From NCBI RefSeq assembly GCF_000829455.1, contig NZ_JXAK01000009.1:1-64000 (forward strand): a stretch of DNA of 64,000 nucleotides, read 5' to 3'. Below, piece by piece: positions 18,769-29,152 of the stretch. The position numbers were made by a program, and so were the translations under genes. The notes beneath the pieces are model-generated. The model had not been told where the DNA came from. It saw only the letters and a program-made list of their open reading frames with translations, and ran no database searches. How positions within the stretch are numbered: the stretch's first letter is position 1; the number at the start of each line of letters is the position of its first letter. This DNA comes from Gordoniibacillus kamchatkensis (GTDB taxonomy: Bacteria > Bacillota > Bacilli > Paenibacillales > NBRC-103111).

Positions 18769-19986
18769 ATGCGCATTGTTGTGCAGAAATTCGGAGGCAC
18801 TTCCCTCTCCACCGCCGAAGCCCGAGCACACGTTATTGCACACATCAAAGACGCTTTGCAGCAACAATACAAACTAGTTGTCGTCGTCTCCGCGATGGGG
18901 AGGAAGGGCGAGCCTTACGCAACCGATACGCTGCTCGAGCTCGCCAGAACGAACGGGAACAGCTTGCCGGCCCGGGAGCTCGATTTGCTCATGAGCTGCG
19001 GCGAAATCATTTCCGCGGCGACGCTTTGCAGCTTGCTGCGGGCGGAGTCGATTCCGGCCGTCGCTTTAACGGGCGGCCAAGCGGGTATCGTGACGAACGA
19101 CTCGTTCGGCGATGCCCGCATTCTTACGATTGACACCACTCGCATTATGCAGCTGCTGGAGCGGGATTTGGTCGTCGTCGTGACCGGGTTTCAAGGCCGT
19201 ACCGTGAACGGCGATTTCACGACGCTCGGGCGCGGCGGAAGCGATACGTCGGCGACGGCGCTCGGAGCTGCGCTGAAGGCGGACGTAGTCGACATTTTCA
19301 CCGACGTGGACGGCATCCTGACCGCCGACCCGCGCATCGTGGAAGACGCCAAGCCGCTCGAGCAAGTCAGCTACACGGAAATATGCAACATGGCTCTCGG
19401 CGGAGCCAAAGTCATTCACCCGCGCGCGGTGGAAGTGGCGATGCAGGCGAACATTCCGGTGCGGGTCCGCTCCACGTTTACGAAGCACCCCGGCACGCTC
19501 GTCACGGTAGCGGATACGCTGCGCGAGGGCGGCAAGACGGTGCATGACCGGTTCGTCACCGGCATCGCCCATTTTGCAGGCGTTACGCAAATTCAAGTGG
19601 GCGACTTCGAGCAGTACGATTTATCGCTCAACGTGTTCAAGGCGATGGCTCAGCATCAGATCAGCGTCGATTTTATTAACGTCAATCCGTCCGGCGTGGC
19701 CTACACCGTGTATGATCACGTTGCCGACAAGGCGGAAATGCTCATTCGCGATCTCGGCTATGAACCGAAGCTGCTGCGCGGCTGCGCCAAAGTATCGGTT
19801 GTCGGCGGCGGCATGAACGGGGTGCCGGGCATTATGGCGCATATCGTCGAAGCGCTCACCGGAGAAGACATTCCCATTCTGCAATCGGCGGACTCGAACG
19901 CTACGATCTGGGTGCTCGTGCCCGGCGAACATATGAAGGCGGCCGTAAGGGCGCTCCACAAAACGTTCGGTTTAAACAGAACATAA
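18769..19986 (+). CDS. dapG: Aspartate kinase I (DapG type)
   Basis: Phosphorylates aspartate, the first step of the DAP/lysine route. 405 aa counted from ATG 18769 (MRIVVQKFGGTS), the length of DapG. Kinase domain to about residue 245, with KFGGTS at 7-12 and FTDVDGILTADPR. Two C-terminal ACT domains follow from about 265, the site of DAP feedback in this isozyme. An in-frame ATG 24 bases upstream is disfavoured because the G-rich ribosome site lies downstream of it. Confidence 0.96.
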   Translation: MRIVVQKFGGTSLSTAEARAHVIAHIKDALQQQYKLVVVVSAMGRKGEPYATDTLLELARTNGNSLPARELDLLMSCGEIISAATLCSLLRAESIPAVALTGGQAGIVTNDSFGDARILTIDTTRIMQLLERDLVVVVTGFQGRTVNGDFTTLGRGGSDTSATALGAALKADVVDIFTDVDGILTADPRIVEDAKPLEQVSYTEICNMALGGAKVIHPRAVEVAMQANIPVRVRSTFTKHPGTLVTVADTLREGGKTVHDRFVTGIAHFAGVTQIQVGDFEQYDLSLNVFKAMAQHQISVDFINVNPSGVAYTVYDHVADKAEMLIRDLGYEPKLLRGCAKVSVVGGGMNGVPGIMAHIVEALTGEDIPILQSADSNATIWVLVPGEHMKAAVRALHKTFGLNRT

Positions 19987-20028
19987 GTCATCATTCACAT
20001 TTTGTAACTTTGCTAGGAGGCGTAAACC

Positions 20029-20892
20029 GTGGATTTCGGAAGACTGATCACCGCCATGGTAACCCCGCTCGACGATCAGCAGCGGGTAAATTGGGATGCG
20101 GTGGAGCCGCTCATCGATTATTTGATCGACGAGCAGAAGAGCGATGCGCTTGTCATTAACGGCACGACGGGGGAGTCTCCGACGACGACCGAGGAAGAGA
20201 AGCTGCGGCTGGTCGAAATTGCCGTGCGGCACGCGAAAGGACGCGCCAAAATTATCGCCGGCACCGGCAGCAACGATACGGCGCATGCCATCCATCTCTC
20301 GCGGCGGACGGCGCAGCTTGGCGTCGACGCGCTGCTTTTGGTCGCGCCTTATTACAACAAGCCGTCGCAGGAAGGGCTGTATCAGCATTTTAAAGCGGTG
20401 GCGGAAGCGGTCGACGTGCCGATTATGCTGTATAACGTCCCCGGCCGGACCGGCGTCAACATTTCCGCAGCCACGACGATTCGCCTCTCCAAAATCCCGA
20501 ATATCGTCGCTACGAAAGATTGCACCGATACGGATCAGCTGACCGAGCTGCTTAACGGCATTGAACCAGGCTTTACCGTATACAGCGGCGAAGATGCGGT
20601 GACGCTGCCGGTGCTATCGATTGGCGTACACGGCATCGTTAGCGTAGCAAGCCATGTCGTCGGCAAGCAAATGAAGGCAATGATTGAAGCGTACTTAAAC
20701 GGCGACGTCCAATCCGCGGCAGCGCTGCACCGGGAGCTGCATCCGGTGTTCAAAGGGCTGTTCTGCGCGCCGAGCCCGGCCCCGGTGAAGCATGCGCTCA
20801 AAGTGAAGGGCGTCGATGCCGGCGGCGTTCGGCTGCCGCTCGTCCCGCTAACCGAACAGGAAGCGAAGTTCGTGGAGTCTTTGCTGAAATAA
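20029..20892 (+). CDS. dapA: 4-hydroxy-tetrahydrodipicolinate synthase
   Basis: Condenses pyruvate with aspartate semialdehyde. Its product feeds both DAP for peptidoglycan and, through DpaAB, dipicolinate. 287 aa TIM barrel with GTTGESPT near 42-49, YNVPGRTG with the catalytic Tyr, and the Schiff-base Lys near residue 163 (VATKDCTD). GTG 20029 follows AGGAGG with a 9-base spacing. Last gene of the dpa-dap cluster. Confidence 0.97.
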   Translation: MDFGRLITAMVTPLDDQQRVNWDAVEPLIDYLIDEQKSDALVINGTTGESPTTTEEEKLRLVEIAVRHAKGRAKIIAGTGSNDTAHAIHLSRRTAQLGVDALLLVAPYYNKPSQEGLYQHFKAVAEAVDVPIMLYNVPGRTGVNISAATTIRLSKIPNIVATKDCTDTDQLTELLNGIEPGFTVYSGEDAVTLPVLSIGVHGIVSVASHVVGKQMKAMIEAYLNGDVQSAAALHRELHPVFKGLFCAPSPAPVKHALKVKGVDAGGVRLPLVPLTEQEAKFVESLLK

Positions 20893-20931
20893 GGAATACG
20901 GCCCAAAAGCGATGCTTTGGCGATTGCGACA

Positions 20932-20966
20932 GGCTGTCGGGAAAAATCCCGACAGCCGTATTTATT
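20932..20966. terminator. Bidirectional terminator between dapA and the POT transporter
   Basis: Perfect 10-bp stem GGCTGTCGGG / CCCGACAGCC with an AAAAAT loop, T-rich downstream on the + strand. It lies between convergent genes. Confidence 0.75.
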
Positions 20967-20976
20967 TTCCGCGGTC

Positions 20977-22466
20977 TTACTGTACTCCTTTCATATAACA
21001 TTGTATCTTTGGAGCAAGCAGGAGCAGGATTGCGCCAAGGAGCAGGGCCGCAGCTCCGATGGCACCGAAGTACGACATTTCGGTGTCGGGGGTATAGAAA
21101 GCGACAATCTGCGCATTGATAGCCTGGGCTGCAGCGTTGGACAAAAACCACAAGCTCATCGTTTGTGCCGAGAACGCGGCGGGCGCCAATTTTGTAGTAG
21201 CCGACAGTCCCACCGGCGACAAGCATAATTCCCCCAACACGACGAGGAGATAACTCAGTACAAGCCATAGCGGATTTACCAAAGATTTGGAGCCGCCCAG
21301 ATAGGCCGGTAAAAGAATAACGAGGAAGGATAAGCCCGCCAGCAATAAGCCAAGCGAAAATTTAACCGGAACGGTTGGCTGGCGATCGCCGAGTTTCACC
21401 CACAGCCATGCAAAAATGGGAGCCAGGACGATAATAAATAACGGGTTCAGCGACTGGAACCAGGCGGGGGAAATATGCATTCCCGCAAAGTCGAGCTGCG
21501 TGCGCTTGTCCGCATAATTGGCAAGAATAGTGGATCCCTGCTCTTCAATAGCCCAGAACATAACGGACGCTATAAACAGGGGAATATAGGCGACGATTCT
21601 GGAACGCTCTGTAACCGTTGTTTTGGGGCTGCGATACATCACGACAAAATAGATGATGGGAATGACAATTCCCAGAATACCCACGAGAGCGATAAAGGTT
21701 TTGAAGGTAAGAATGCCGGTTGCAATTGCAACGGCAATGACGGCGGCAACTACAACGACCCCTAAGCCGATCAAAGGCAACTGCTTCGTGTTCCCTGCAG
21801 AGGAGAGAGGGTTTGCGACGAACGTTCCGGCCAGCCCCAGATTCTTTTTCTTGGTCAGCAGGAACACCAGCAGCCCTGCAAACATGCCGGCGGCAGCCGT
21901 TCCAAAACCGAGGTGAAAACTAAATCTCATCCCTATAGTTCCGACAATTAACGGCGCGAGGAAGCTCCAAGATTGATTCCCATGTAGAAAATACTGAAGC
22001 CCGCATCGCGGCGGCGATCTTCTTCGCTATACATTTCGCCGACGATACTCGATACGTTAGGCTTCAGCAGTCCGGTGCCGAGCACAATCAAGAACATGGA
22101 GATAAAAAACAGGGCAATGCTGCCGGGAATGGCCAAAACGATATGACCCAGCATAATCAATATTCCGCCATAAAAAACGGACCGGGATGTCCCAAATACG
22201 CGGTCGGCCAGCCAGCCCCCAATAATGCCGGACATGTACACAAGCGATCCGTAGATGGACATAATGGCCAGAGCCGTATGCTCCTCGATTCCCAATCCCC
22301 CTTTGGATACTTCGTAATACATATAAAAGACAAGGATGGCTCTCATGCCGTAATACGAGAACCGCTCCCAAAACTCCGTGAAGAAAAGGGTAAAAAGCCC
22401 TCTGGGATGTCCCAAAAACCCGGTCTGCGGGACACTTTCGACAATTGCCTGTTTGTTTCCGCTCAT
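20977..22466 (-). CDS. POT-family proton/oligopeptide transporter (DtpT-like), frameshifted
   Basis: Proton-driven di/tripeptide importer in the membrane. The N-terminal part carries the family signature [17 protein letters not shown] and then [11 protein letters not shown]. The frame breaks at a TT pair (complement of 21962-21963): GINLGA is followed by SSRR-stop, whereas adding one T gives [20 protein letters not shown] and continues to 20977. The repaired product is 496 aa, normal for DtpT. It sits alone on the - strand between dapA and rnjB, with TATAAT-like bases at 22523-22528 as a possible -10. Confidence 0.87.
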
Positions 22467-22825
22467 CGTATAAACCTCCCAAAAATAGCCTTTGCAAGTT
22501 CATCTTGCCCATGAAGGAAATAATTATAAGCACTTGACGGCGCTTGCCCGCATTACGGGTCATTCGTTTTCCTGTTTTTCTTTCGCAAAGCCATAGTGAT
22601 GCTGTCAAGGCATCGATTTGCTTTTTTTCTCGCATACTAATGCCACTGGCAATCGGCGAAGCGGTCCGCCGTGCCGGCGGGGAAGCAGCGGCCTGCTGGC
22701 CGGCCGCGGCGCGACTTGTAATTCGTCTTTTCTTTCATGTATAATGGTGGCAAGTGACTGGGTTCGGTTTCTTATTGGTTTGGTACCGTATAAAATCGTC
22801 GCAAATTTTACTAGGAGGTATAGTC
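22467..22825. other. Intergenic region between POT transporter and rnjB
   Basis: 359 bases between divergent genes. It holds the rnjB promoter at 22716-22745 and probably the transporter promoter. I see no gene, repeat or riboswitch-like fold. Confidence 0.6.
22716..22745 (+). promoter_or_regulatory. Sigma-A promoter of rnjB
   Basis: TTGTAA (22716-22721), an 18-base spacer, TATAAT (22740-22745). An 80-base leader leads to the TTG start. Confidence 0.7.
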
Positions 22826-24502
22826 TTGTCCAAGAAAAACCAAGATAAACTACTCATTTTCGCTCTGGGCGGCGTGGGCGAAATTGGGAAAAATATGTAT
22901 GTAGTTCAATATGCGAACGATATCGTTGTCATTGACAGCGGTTTAAAATTTCCGGAAGAGGATATGCTGGGAATCGACATCGTCATCCCCGATATCGGCT
23001 ACTTGACGGAAAATCGCGATAAAGTAAGAGGCATTCTGTTGACGCACGGACACGAAGACCACATTGGCGGTTTGCCTTACGTGCTCAAGCATCTGAACGT
23101 TCCCGTCTACGGCACGAAGCTGACGCTCGGCCTCGTGGAAGCGAAGCTGAAGGAAGCGGGGCTGCTCGGCGAGACGAAACGCATTCTGATCAATGCCGAC
23201 TCCGAACTGCAACTCGGCACGATCCGTGCCACATTTTTCAAAACGAACCACAGCATCCCCGATTCGGTCGGGATTTGCTTAGAAACGCCGGAAGGCAACG
23301 TCGTGCACACAGGCGACTTCAAATTCGACCATACGCCGGTGAACGAGCAGTATGCCGATTTGCAGCGGATGGCGGGGATCGGGGCGAAAGGCGTGCTGGC
23401 GCTGCTATCCGACAGCACCAATGCGGAGCGTTCCGGCTTTACGCCTTCCGAACGCACCGTTGGGGCCGAGCTGGAAGAGATGTTCCGCAAGGCGAAGCAG
23501 CGCGTCGTCATCGCCACGTTCGCGTCCAACATTCACCGCATTCAGCAAATTATCGACGCATGCGAAGCGACGCGCCGCAAACTGACGGTCGTCGGCCGCA
23601 GCATGGTGAATGTCGTGACGATCGCTTCGGAGCTTGGCTATTTGCACATTCCGGACGGTATGCTGATCGAGCCGGATGAAATCAACAAGCTCGCGGGCGA
23701 CCGCGTCGCCATTTTGTCGACAGGCTCGCAGGGAGAACCGATGTCCGCCTTGACGCGGATGGCGCGTTCTTCGCACCGCAAAGTCGACATTTTGCCGGGC
23801 GATACGGTCATCATTGCGGCGACCCCGATTCCCGGCAACGAGCGGTATGTCGGGCGCACTGTCGACGAGCTGTTCCGGATCGGAGCGAACGTCATCTACG
23901 GTCCCGGTTCGGTGACCGGCGTGCACGTGTCGGGCCACGGCAGCCAGGAAGAGCTCAAGCTGATGCTGAACCTGATGCGTCCGAAATATTTCATCCCGAT
24001 TCACGGCGAGTACCGGATGCTTCGCGTGCACGGCATGCTGGCGGAAGCGGTCGGCGTCGAGAAGGAAAATATTTTCATTCTCGATAACGGCGATACGGTT
24101 GAAGTCCAGGGCGGCGTGGCCCGCAAAGGCTCCAAAGTCCAATCCGGCAACATCCTGATCGACGGCCTTGGCGTCGGCGACGTCGGCAACATCGTGCTGC
24201 GCGACCGGAAGCTGTTGTCGCAGGACGGCATTCTGGTCGTCGTCGTTACGCTCAGCAAGCAGGACGGTTCGATCTTGTCCGGTCCCGACATCATCTCCCG
24301 CGGCTTCGTGTATGTCCGCGAATCGGAGGGGCTGCTGGAAGAAGCGAACCGTATCGTCAGCAACACGTTGACGAAACTCATGAACGACAAAGTCAACGAG
24401 TGGGCGTCGCTGAAGACGAACGTCAAAGACGCGCTCGGACGATTTTTATACGAACAGACCCGCAGAAGACCGATGATCCTTCCGATCATCATGGAAGTGT
24501 AA
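22826..24502 (+). CDS. rnjB: Ribonuclease J (RnjB-like)
   Basis: Metallo-beta-lactamase/beta-CASP ribonuclease with endo- and 5'-exonuclease roles in RNA decay. 558 aa. The zinc motif HGHEDHIGG starts near residue 74; the beta-CASP part contains IHGEYRML and HVSGHGSQEELKL. The TTG 22826 start (LSKKNQDKLL) lies 6 bases after AGGAGGT; the longer reading from 22754 lacks a ribosome site. Its position next to dapA, as with ymfA, argues for RnjB rather than RnjA. Confidence 0.93.
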   Translation: MSKKNQDKLLIFALGGVGEIGKNMYVVQYANDIVVIDSGLKFPEEDMLGIDIVIPDIGYLTENRDKVRGILLTHGHEDHIGGLPYVLKHLNVPVYGTKLTLGLVEAKLKEAGLLGETKRILINADSELQLGTIRATFFKTNHSIPDSVGICLETPEGNVVHTGDFKFDHTPVNEQYADLQRMAGIGAKGVLALLSDSTNAERSGFTPSERTVGAELEEMFRKAKQRVVIATFASNIHRIQQIIDACEATRRKLTVVGRSMVNVVTIASELGYLHIPDGMLIEPDEINKLAGDRVAILSTGSQGEPMSALTRMARSSHRKVDILPGDTVIIAATPIPGNERYVGRTVDELFRIGANVIYGPGSVTGVHVSGHGSQEELKLMLNLMRPKYFIPIHGEYRMLRVHGMLAEAVGVEKENIFILDNGDTVEVQGGVARKGSKVQSGNILIDGLGVGDVGNIVLRDRKLLSQDGILVVVVTLSKQDGSILSGPDIISRGFVYVRESEGLLEEANRIVSNTLTKLMNDKVNEWASLKTNVKDALGRFLYEQTRRRPMILPIIMEV

Positions 24503-24570
24503 TTAATAAAGTCACTGAACATAGTCCTTTTGCGAGAACGATTTGTACAACCAAACCAGACCACTTGACC

Positions 24571-24612
24571 AAAATGACCGCGCAGCGCCAATCGGCCGCG
24601 TGGTCATTTTTG
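24571..24612 (+). terminator. Terminator of rnjB
   Basis: Stem AAAATGACC / GGTCATTTT with a GC-rich upper part and a T-tail, about 70 bases after the stop. Confidence 0.75.
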
Positions 24613-24733
24613 CGTCCGCGGACCGGCATTAACGCATGAAAACGGCAGCGGCGCCTCATACTAGAACGGATGGCAAGCCGTGCATGCTACACGGTGCGGC
24701 GGCAAGTTCAGCGATGTGGAGGAGGCCAGTGCG

Positions 24734-25480
24734 ATGGCGGAAAACAACCAGCCGGGGCAAGAGCCCGGCGCGGACGAAACGAAAAAGAACCAGACGGTGG
24801 AGTCGATTCAACAGCTCGGGCAGACGACAGCACCTACGGCGGAGAGCAATATTTTTTGCATGACGATTATCGGCCAGGTAGAAGGGCATATCGTGCTCCC
24901 GCCGCAAAATAAGACGACCAAGTACGAGCACCTTATCCCGCAGCTTGTAGCGGCGGAGCAAAACAACAAAATCGAAGGCGTTCTGATTATTCTCAATACG
25001 GTCGGCGGCGACGTGGAAGCCGGGCTTGCTATCGCCGAGATGATCGCCACGCTGTCCAAGCCGACGGTTACGCTCGTTTTGGGCGGCGGCCACAGCATCG
25101 GCGTCCCGATCGCGGTGTCCGCGAACCATAGCATTATCGCTGAGACGGCGACGATGACGATTCATCCGATCCGGCTGAACGGACTCGTCATCGGCGTGCC
25201 GCAAACGTTCGAGTACTTGGACAAAATGCAGGAGCGCGTCATCCGCTTCATCACGAACCATTCCCGCGTTACCGAGGAGAAGCTGAAGGAGCTCATGTTC
25301 AAAACGGGCGAGCTGACCCGCGACATCGGGACTACGGTGATCGGCGCCGATGCGGTAAAATTCGGTTTGATCAACGCGATAGGCGGCATCGGCGACGCTA
25401 TCGCCGAACTAAACCGGCGTATCGAGGAGCGGCGCGGCGGCGGCAACGCCGGCAACGCCTTAGGAGGGATCGTCCAATGA
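24734..25480 (+). CDS. tepA: ClpP-like serine protease TepA (YmfB)
   Basis: ClpP/crotonase-fold protease, called translocation-enhancing protein in Bacillus. 248 aa counted from ATG 24734, eight bases after GGAGG; an upstream in-frame ATG has no ribosome site. The charged N-terminal 40 residues look disordered. [17 protein letters not shown] and [19 protein letters not shown] carry the oxyanion loop and candidate Ser. It overlaps ylzJ by 4 bases. Cytoplasmic role unclear, perhaps peptide clearance during sporulation. Confidence 0.92.
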   Translation: MAENNQPGQEPGADETKKNQTVESIQQLGQTTAPTAESNIFCMTIIGQVEGHIVLPPQNKTTKYEHLIPQLVAAEQNNKIEGVLIILNTVGGDVEAGLAIAEMIATLSKPTVTLVLGGGHSIGVPIAVSANHSIIAETATMTIHPIRLNGLVIGVPQTFEYLDKMQERVIRFITNHSRVTEEKLKELMFKTGELTRDIGTTVIGADAVKFGLINAIGGIGDAIAELNRRIEERRGGGNAGNALGGIVQ

Positions 25481-25719
25481 TTTTGTATACGCCAATGCCG
25501 CTGGAGCGGGTGTTCGAAGGCATCGAGGAGCTGGAGGCGAATACGTTCACGGCTACGGTGGGAGGAGTGGAGATGGAGCTGCAGCCGGCCGGAGAACGGC
25601 AAGCCCGCATCGTGCGTCTGCTCAGCCCGAACCCGCAGCATTATTTGCGCCCCGAGCATGCGCCCGGCTCGCTCGTCCAGTTTTCGCCGCAGCTCGGCGA
25701 TACCAAACCTTTGTTCTGA
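25477..25719 (+). CDS. ylzJ: YlzJ-like small protein
   Basis: 80-aa protein starting [13 protein letters not shown], the family hallmark. Function unknown. It starts within the tepA stop (ATGA) behind AGGAGGG and precedes spoIIIE as in Bacillus. No membrane segment or signal is seen. Confidence 0.9.
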   Translation: MILYTPMPLERVFEGIEELEANTFTATVGGVEMELQPAGERQARIVRLLSPNPQHYLRPEHAPGSLVQFSPQLGDTKPLF

Positions 25720-25747
25720 TATTCGGTATCCCCCCGTAGGTAATGTG

Positions 25748-25756
25748 TGGTATAAT
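25748..25756 (+). promoter_or_regulatory. Extended -10 promoter of spoIIIE
   Basis: TGGTATAAT (25748-25756) is a full extended -10. No good -35 is found 17 bases upstream. It lies about 24 bases before the GTG start. Confidence 0.5.
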
Positions 25757-25779
25757 ACCACAATGTGGGGGTGGCCTTC

Positions 25780-28317
25780 GTGGCAAAAGTAAGAAAAAGG
25801 AGCAAGTCCCTTAAAACTAATTTGAAATTCGAGCTGTACGGGATACTCATCCTCATTTTCTCCGTCATTACGCTGGCGCTGCAAGGCCCTGTCGGCCGCT
25901 CGCTCAGCTATTTGTTTCGTTTTTTCGTCGGCACGTGGGACTTCGTCGGTCCGCTTCTGTTCATCTACATAGGCTTGTATGTCATGATGAAGCGCGCGTG
26001 GCCGCCGCTGCGCACGGCGCGCAAGTTCGGACTGCTGCTGTTCCTGCTCGGGCTGCTCGTCAGCAGCCACATATCGATTATGCAGCAATGGTATCCGGGC
26101 ATCGCCTATTCGGCATCCGATATCGTTACACAGACATGGAACAGCATGATGCAGGGGCTGAAGCCAACGGTAGATGGGCAGCAGGTGCTCACCCACGACG
26201 TCGGCGGGGGAATGATCGGCGCGCTGCTGTACGCCGGCTTTTACGCCCTGTTCGATAATTTGGGCGCGCGGCTCATTGAATTTACGCTATTCGTCATCGG
26301 TTTCGTCATGGCGACGGGGCTGTCGTTCGTCGAGCTCGGGAGCCGTGTCGGCGGCCGTTTCCGCTGGTTGAGCGAAGGGCTGCAGGAGCGGCTCAAGCAG
26401 TTGCTGCGCGATCGCCATCAGGCGAAGCGCAAGGCGGGCACCGATGCGGTCAAGAAGCCGGTCAAAGCGGCAGTACCTTACATTCCGCCAGACGACGAAT
26501 TCGATGAGGAAGAGCTGCCTGCCATAAAGAAGCCGCGGAAGACGCCGACGTTTTTCCAGCTGCTGCAAAATCCGAACAAGGCCAAGAAGGAAGCGCAGTC
26601 GGCGCCGCCGGAATGGGACGAGCCGCACGGCGAGACGGAGGAAGTCGTGTACCGGTCCGACGCTGCGGACAGGCATGCGCCGGAGCCGGCCGCGGCTGCG
26701 AACGACGACCAAATTCCGGTCATCCGCGACTTTCAGGACCATTACGACGATGCGCCGGGAGCAGGCGCAGCTCCCGCTGCGGTAATGACGGCGGCAGCTC
26801 GTCCGAAGTCCGCGACGGCGGTCGCTTCCAGGGCAGGCGGCGACGATGACGGAGCGGTAACGGTCGAATTCGCCAAGGACAGGCCGGATGCCGTCCATTA
26901 CGAGCTGCCGTCGCTGTCGCTGCTGGCCAAGCCGCCGGCAGGCAAAGGCTCGGAAATGTCCGATTACAAAGCGAACGCGCGTAAGCTGGAAGCGACGCTT
27001 GAAAGCTTCGGCGTTCGGGCCAAGGTGCTGGAAGTCGTGCGCGGGCCGGCAGTGACGCGTTACGAAATACAGCCGGATGTCGGCGTGAAGGTGAGCCGCA
27101 TCGTCAGCTTGACCGACGACATTGCGCTCGCCCTCGCAGCCAAAGATATTCGGATGGAAGCGCCGATCCCGGGCAAATCGGCAATCGGCATCGAGGTGCC
27201 GAATACCGAAGTGTCGGTCGTTACGATGCGCGAAGTGATGGAGACGGCGGCGTTCCAGGAATCGGCTTCGCGCCTTTCGATTACGCTCGGTCGCGACATT
27301 TCCGGCCAGCCGATCGTCGGCAACCTCGCGCGCATGCCCCACTTGCTCGTTGCCGGGGCGACCGGCTCCGGCAAGTCGGTTTGCATCAACGGCATCATTA
27401 CGAGCATTTTGTACAAAGCGAAGCCGAACGAAGTGAAGTTTCTCATGATCGACCCGAAGATGGTCGAGCTCAACGTATACAACGGCATTCCGCATTTGCT
27501 GGCGCCGGTCGTCACCGACCCGCGCCGGGCGTCGCTCGCGCTGAAAAAAGTCGTGCTCGAGATGGAAAAGCGGTACGAGCTGTTTTCCAAGAGCGGCACC
27601 CGCAACATCGAAGGCTACAATGCGATGCTGACCGAGAACGGTACAGAAGCGCCGCTGCCATACTACGTCGTCATCGTCGACGAGCTCGCCGACCTGATGA
27701 TGGTTGCGGCAAACGACGTCGAGGACTCGATCTGCCGTCTTGCCCAGATGGCGCGGGCGGCCGGCATTCACCTCATTATCGCCACGCAGCGGCCGTCGGT
27801 CGACGTCATTACCGGCGTCATCAAAGCGAACATCCCGTCGCGCATCGCCTTCGGCGTATCGTCGCAAGTCGATTCGCGCACGATTCTCGACATGGTTGGC
27901 GCCGAGAAGCTGCTCGGACGCGGCGACATGCTGTATTTGCCGGTCGGCGCTTCGAAGCCGATTCGCGTTCAGGGCGCGTTCTTGTCCGATCAGGAGGTCG
28001 AGGCCGTCGTCAGCTTCGTCCGCAAACAGGAGCAAGCGAACTATCAAGAGGAAATGGTGCCGCAAGTCGAAGAGCAGGCGGAGGCGAATAACGAGTACGA
28101 GGACGAGCTTTACGATCAGGCGGTGCAAATCGTCCTGGAAGCGAAGCAAGCATCCGTTTCGCTGCTGCAGCGCCGCATGCGCATCGGTTATACGCGAGCT
28201 GCCCGCCTTATCGACTACATGGAAGCCAAAGGCGTCGTTGGCCCCTACGAAGGCAGCAAGCCGCGCGAAGTGCTTATGTCGCTGGAACAGTACCACCACA
28301 ACCGCATGACTTCGTAA
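25780..28317 (+). CDS. spoIIIE: DNA translocase SpoIIIE/FtsK
   Basis: Septum-anchored ATPase that pumps the chromosome into the forespore. About 845 aa counted from GTG 25780 (VAKVRKRSK), preferred over GTG 25765 because of the GGGGGTGG upstream. Four N-terminal membrane helices to about residue 190, a low-complexity charged linker (about 200-380), then the RecA-like motor with Walker [10 protein letters not shown] near 526 and Walker [16 protein letters not shown]-terminal winged-helix gamma domain ([16 protein letters not shown]) recognises SRS/KOPS-like sequences. Confidence 0.96.
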   Translation: MAKVRKRSKSLKTNLKFELYGILILIFSVITLALQGPVGRSLSYLFRFFVGTWDFVGPLLFIYIGLYVMMKRAWPPLRTARKFGLLLFLLGLLVSSHISIMQQWYPGIAYSASDIVTQTWNSMMQGLKPTVDGQQVLTHDVGGGMIGALLYAGFYALFDNLGARLIEFTLFVIGFVMATGLSFVELGSRVGGRFRWLSEGLQERLKQLLRDRHQAKRKAGTDAVKKPVKAAVPYIPPDDEFDEEELPAIKKPRKTPTFFQLLQNPNKAKKEAQSAPPEWDEPHGETEEVVYRSDAADRHAPEPAAAANDDQIPVIRDFQDHYDDAPGAGAAPAAVMTAAARPKSATAVASRAGGDDDGAVTVEFAKDRPDAVHYELPSLSLLAKPPAGKGSEMSDYKANARKLEATLESFGVRAKVLEVVRGPAVTRYEIQPDVGVKVSRIVSLTDDIALALAAKDIRMEAPIPGKSAIGIEVPNTEVSVVTMREVMETAAFQESASRLSITLGRDISGQPIVGNLARMPHLLVAGATGSGKSVCINGIITSILYKAKPNEVKFLMIDPKMVELNVYNGIPHLLAPVVTDPRRASLALKKVVLEMEKRYELFSKSGTRNIEGYNAMLTENGTEAPLPYYVVIVDELADLMMVAANDVEDSICRLAQMARAAGIHLIIATQRPSVDVITGVIKANIPSRIAFGVSSQVDSRTILDMVGAEKLLGRGDMLYLPVGASKPIRVQGAFLSDQEVEAVVSFVRKQEQANYQEEMVPQVEEQAEANNEYEDELYDQAVQIVLEAKQASVSLLQRRMRIGYTRAARLIDYMEAKGVVGPYEGSKPREVLMSLEQYHHNRMTS

Positions 28318-28325
28318 CAATCGCT

Positions 28326-28363
28326 AAAGCGTCCCGGTGTTTCCGGGATGCTTGTTTTTTTTT
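28326..28363 (+). terminator. Terminator of spoIIIE
   Basis: Stem AGCGTCCCGG / CCGGGATGCT (one G-T) with a short loop and a long T-run. Confidence 0.88.
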
Positions 28364-28377
28364 GCGGAAAAATAGGG

Positions 28378-28500
28378 CTGCGCTGCGGGGTGGAAATGAA
28401 CCTCCGGCCTCCGTTAAAGCCGCGTTCCTTTCATCATCCTTAGCGGCTGGAACGCGGCTTTAAAGTCGTCTCTCCGGTTCATTCCACCTCGCTTCGCAGT
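28378..28500. repeat. Structured intergenic repeat, family A copy 2
   Basis: Nested palindrome. Inner stem TTAAAGCCGCGTTCC (28414-28428) with its exact complement (28449-28463). Middle stem GAACCTCCGG region with CCGGTTC (28474-28480). Outer pairings GGTGGA/TCCACC and CTGCG/CGCAG. It is the inverted counterpart of 1-120. With the spoIIIE and yjcZ terminators it fills the 324-base gap. Confidence 0.85.
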
Positions 28501-28562
28501 TTCTCTCCCTTAAAAGCACTTCCGAGATCAACCAAGGACGCAATAAAACGAAGATCAAGGCA

Positions 28563-28597
28563 CAAATATAATCCCCCTCAATTAGCAACTGAGGGGG
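28563..28597 (-). terminator. Terminator of the YjcZ-type gene
   Basis: Perfect stem CCCCCTCA / TGAGGGGG (28573-28580 with 28590-28597), followed on the - strand by a T-rich stretch. Confidence 0.8.
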
Positions 28598-28641
28598 ACA
28601 GCCTTAATCTACGATTGTGTTGTACTTGCAACAATTGTCAG

Positions 28642-28764
28642 TTAAATGGCGAATGTAACGCTAATGATTACAAGCAAAATGAAAAGTACGAGTATGGCTG
28701 CAGTGCTTGTGAAACCTGCACCGTAACCTGCACATGAACCTCCGACTCCGCCAGCATATGCCAT
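28642..28764 (-). CDS. YjcZ-family sporulation small membrane peptide
   Basis: A 40-aa ORF below usual gene-calling limits. It starts MAYAGGVGGSCAGYGAGF and ends in one hydrophobic helix (AAILVLFILLVIISVTFAI). This Gly-rich head plus VLFILLVII tail is the YjcZ/YczN-type pattern of Bacillales spore small proteins. A strong AGGAGG lies 7 bases before the ATG on the - strand, and a terminator follows. It is convergent with spoIIIE. Probably a spore or membrane-associated peptide; the exact role is unknown. Confidence 0.88.
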   Translation of the reverse strand: MAYAGGVGGSCAGYGAGFTSTAAILVLFILLVIISVTFAI

Positions 28765-29152
28765 GCGATAACCTCCTCCCCCAGGAGAATCGACTTACAG
28801 GCTCAGTATACGTCGCGGGCAGTAGTAATGTTTGGACTTACATACCCTATTGAGCCCGTTCTCCGGAGAGGTTTGGGTAGGTATAAAGCATAGACATGAC
28901 TATATTTTGGCCGAGTAAAGCAATCAGCCAGAATCTTAACGATTATTGGAATAACCAGCATCACTAAAAAGATCGTGTGTTGCGCTACCGATTCCGGCAT
29001 CATTTCTTCCATCATGGCACCGCAGACGACTCAAAAAAGGCTCGGCGACAGAGCCACTTTTGAGAAAAGCGCGCGCTTTTGCATACCCAGCCTGCGCCTT
29101 TCAAATAATAAGCAAAAATGCTGCCAACAACAAAGAAAGGTTGATCACGGGA
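28765..29152. other. Intergenic region between the YjcZ-type gene and sleB
   Basis: 388 bases between divergent genes, with locally lower GC. It contains a probable sigma-G promoter for sleB (29081-29110). A 70-codon - strand ORF (28803-29015) lacks a good ribosome site and is not called. No repeat seen. Confidence 0.5.
29081..29110 (+). promoter_or_regulatory. Probable sigma-G promoter of sleB
   Basis: GCATA (29081-29085), an 18-base spacer, AATAATA (29104-29110). This fits the forespore sigma-G pattern GHATR-N18-CATWHTA except for one base. It lies 42 bases before the sleB ATG. Confidence 0.5.

Noticed and set aside
26287-28320. 677-codon - strand ORF opposite spoIIIE
   Set aside because: Antisense shadow of a conserved gene; low-complexity Arg/His/Asp-rich product.
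28803-29015. 70-codon - strand ORF with a hydrophobic stretch
   Set aside because: No convincing ribosome site or recognisable family; left as intergenic, though a small membrane peptide cannot be fully excluded.
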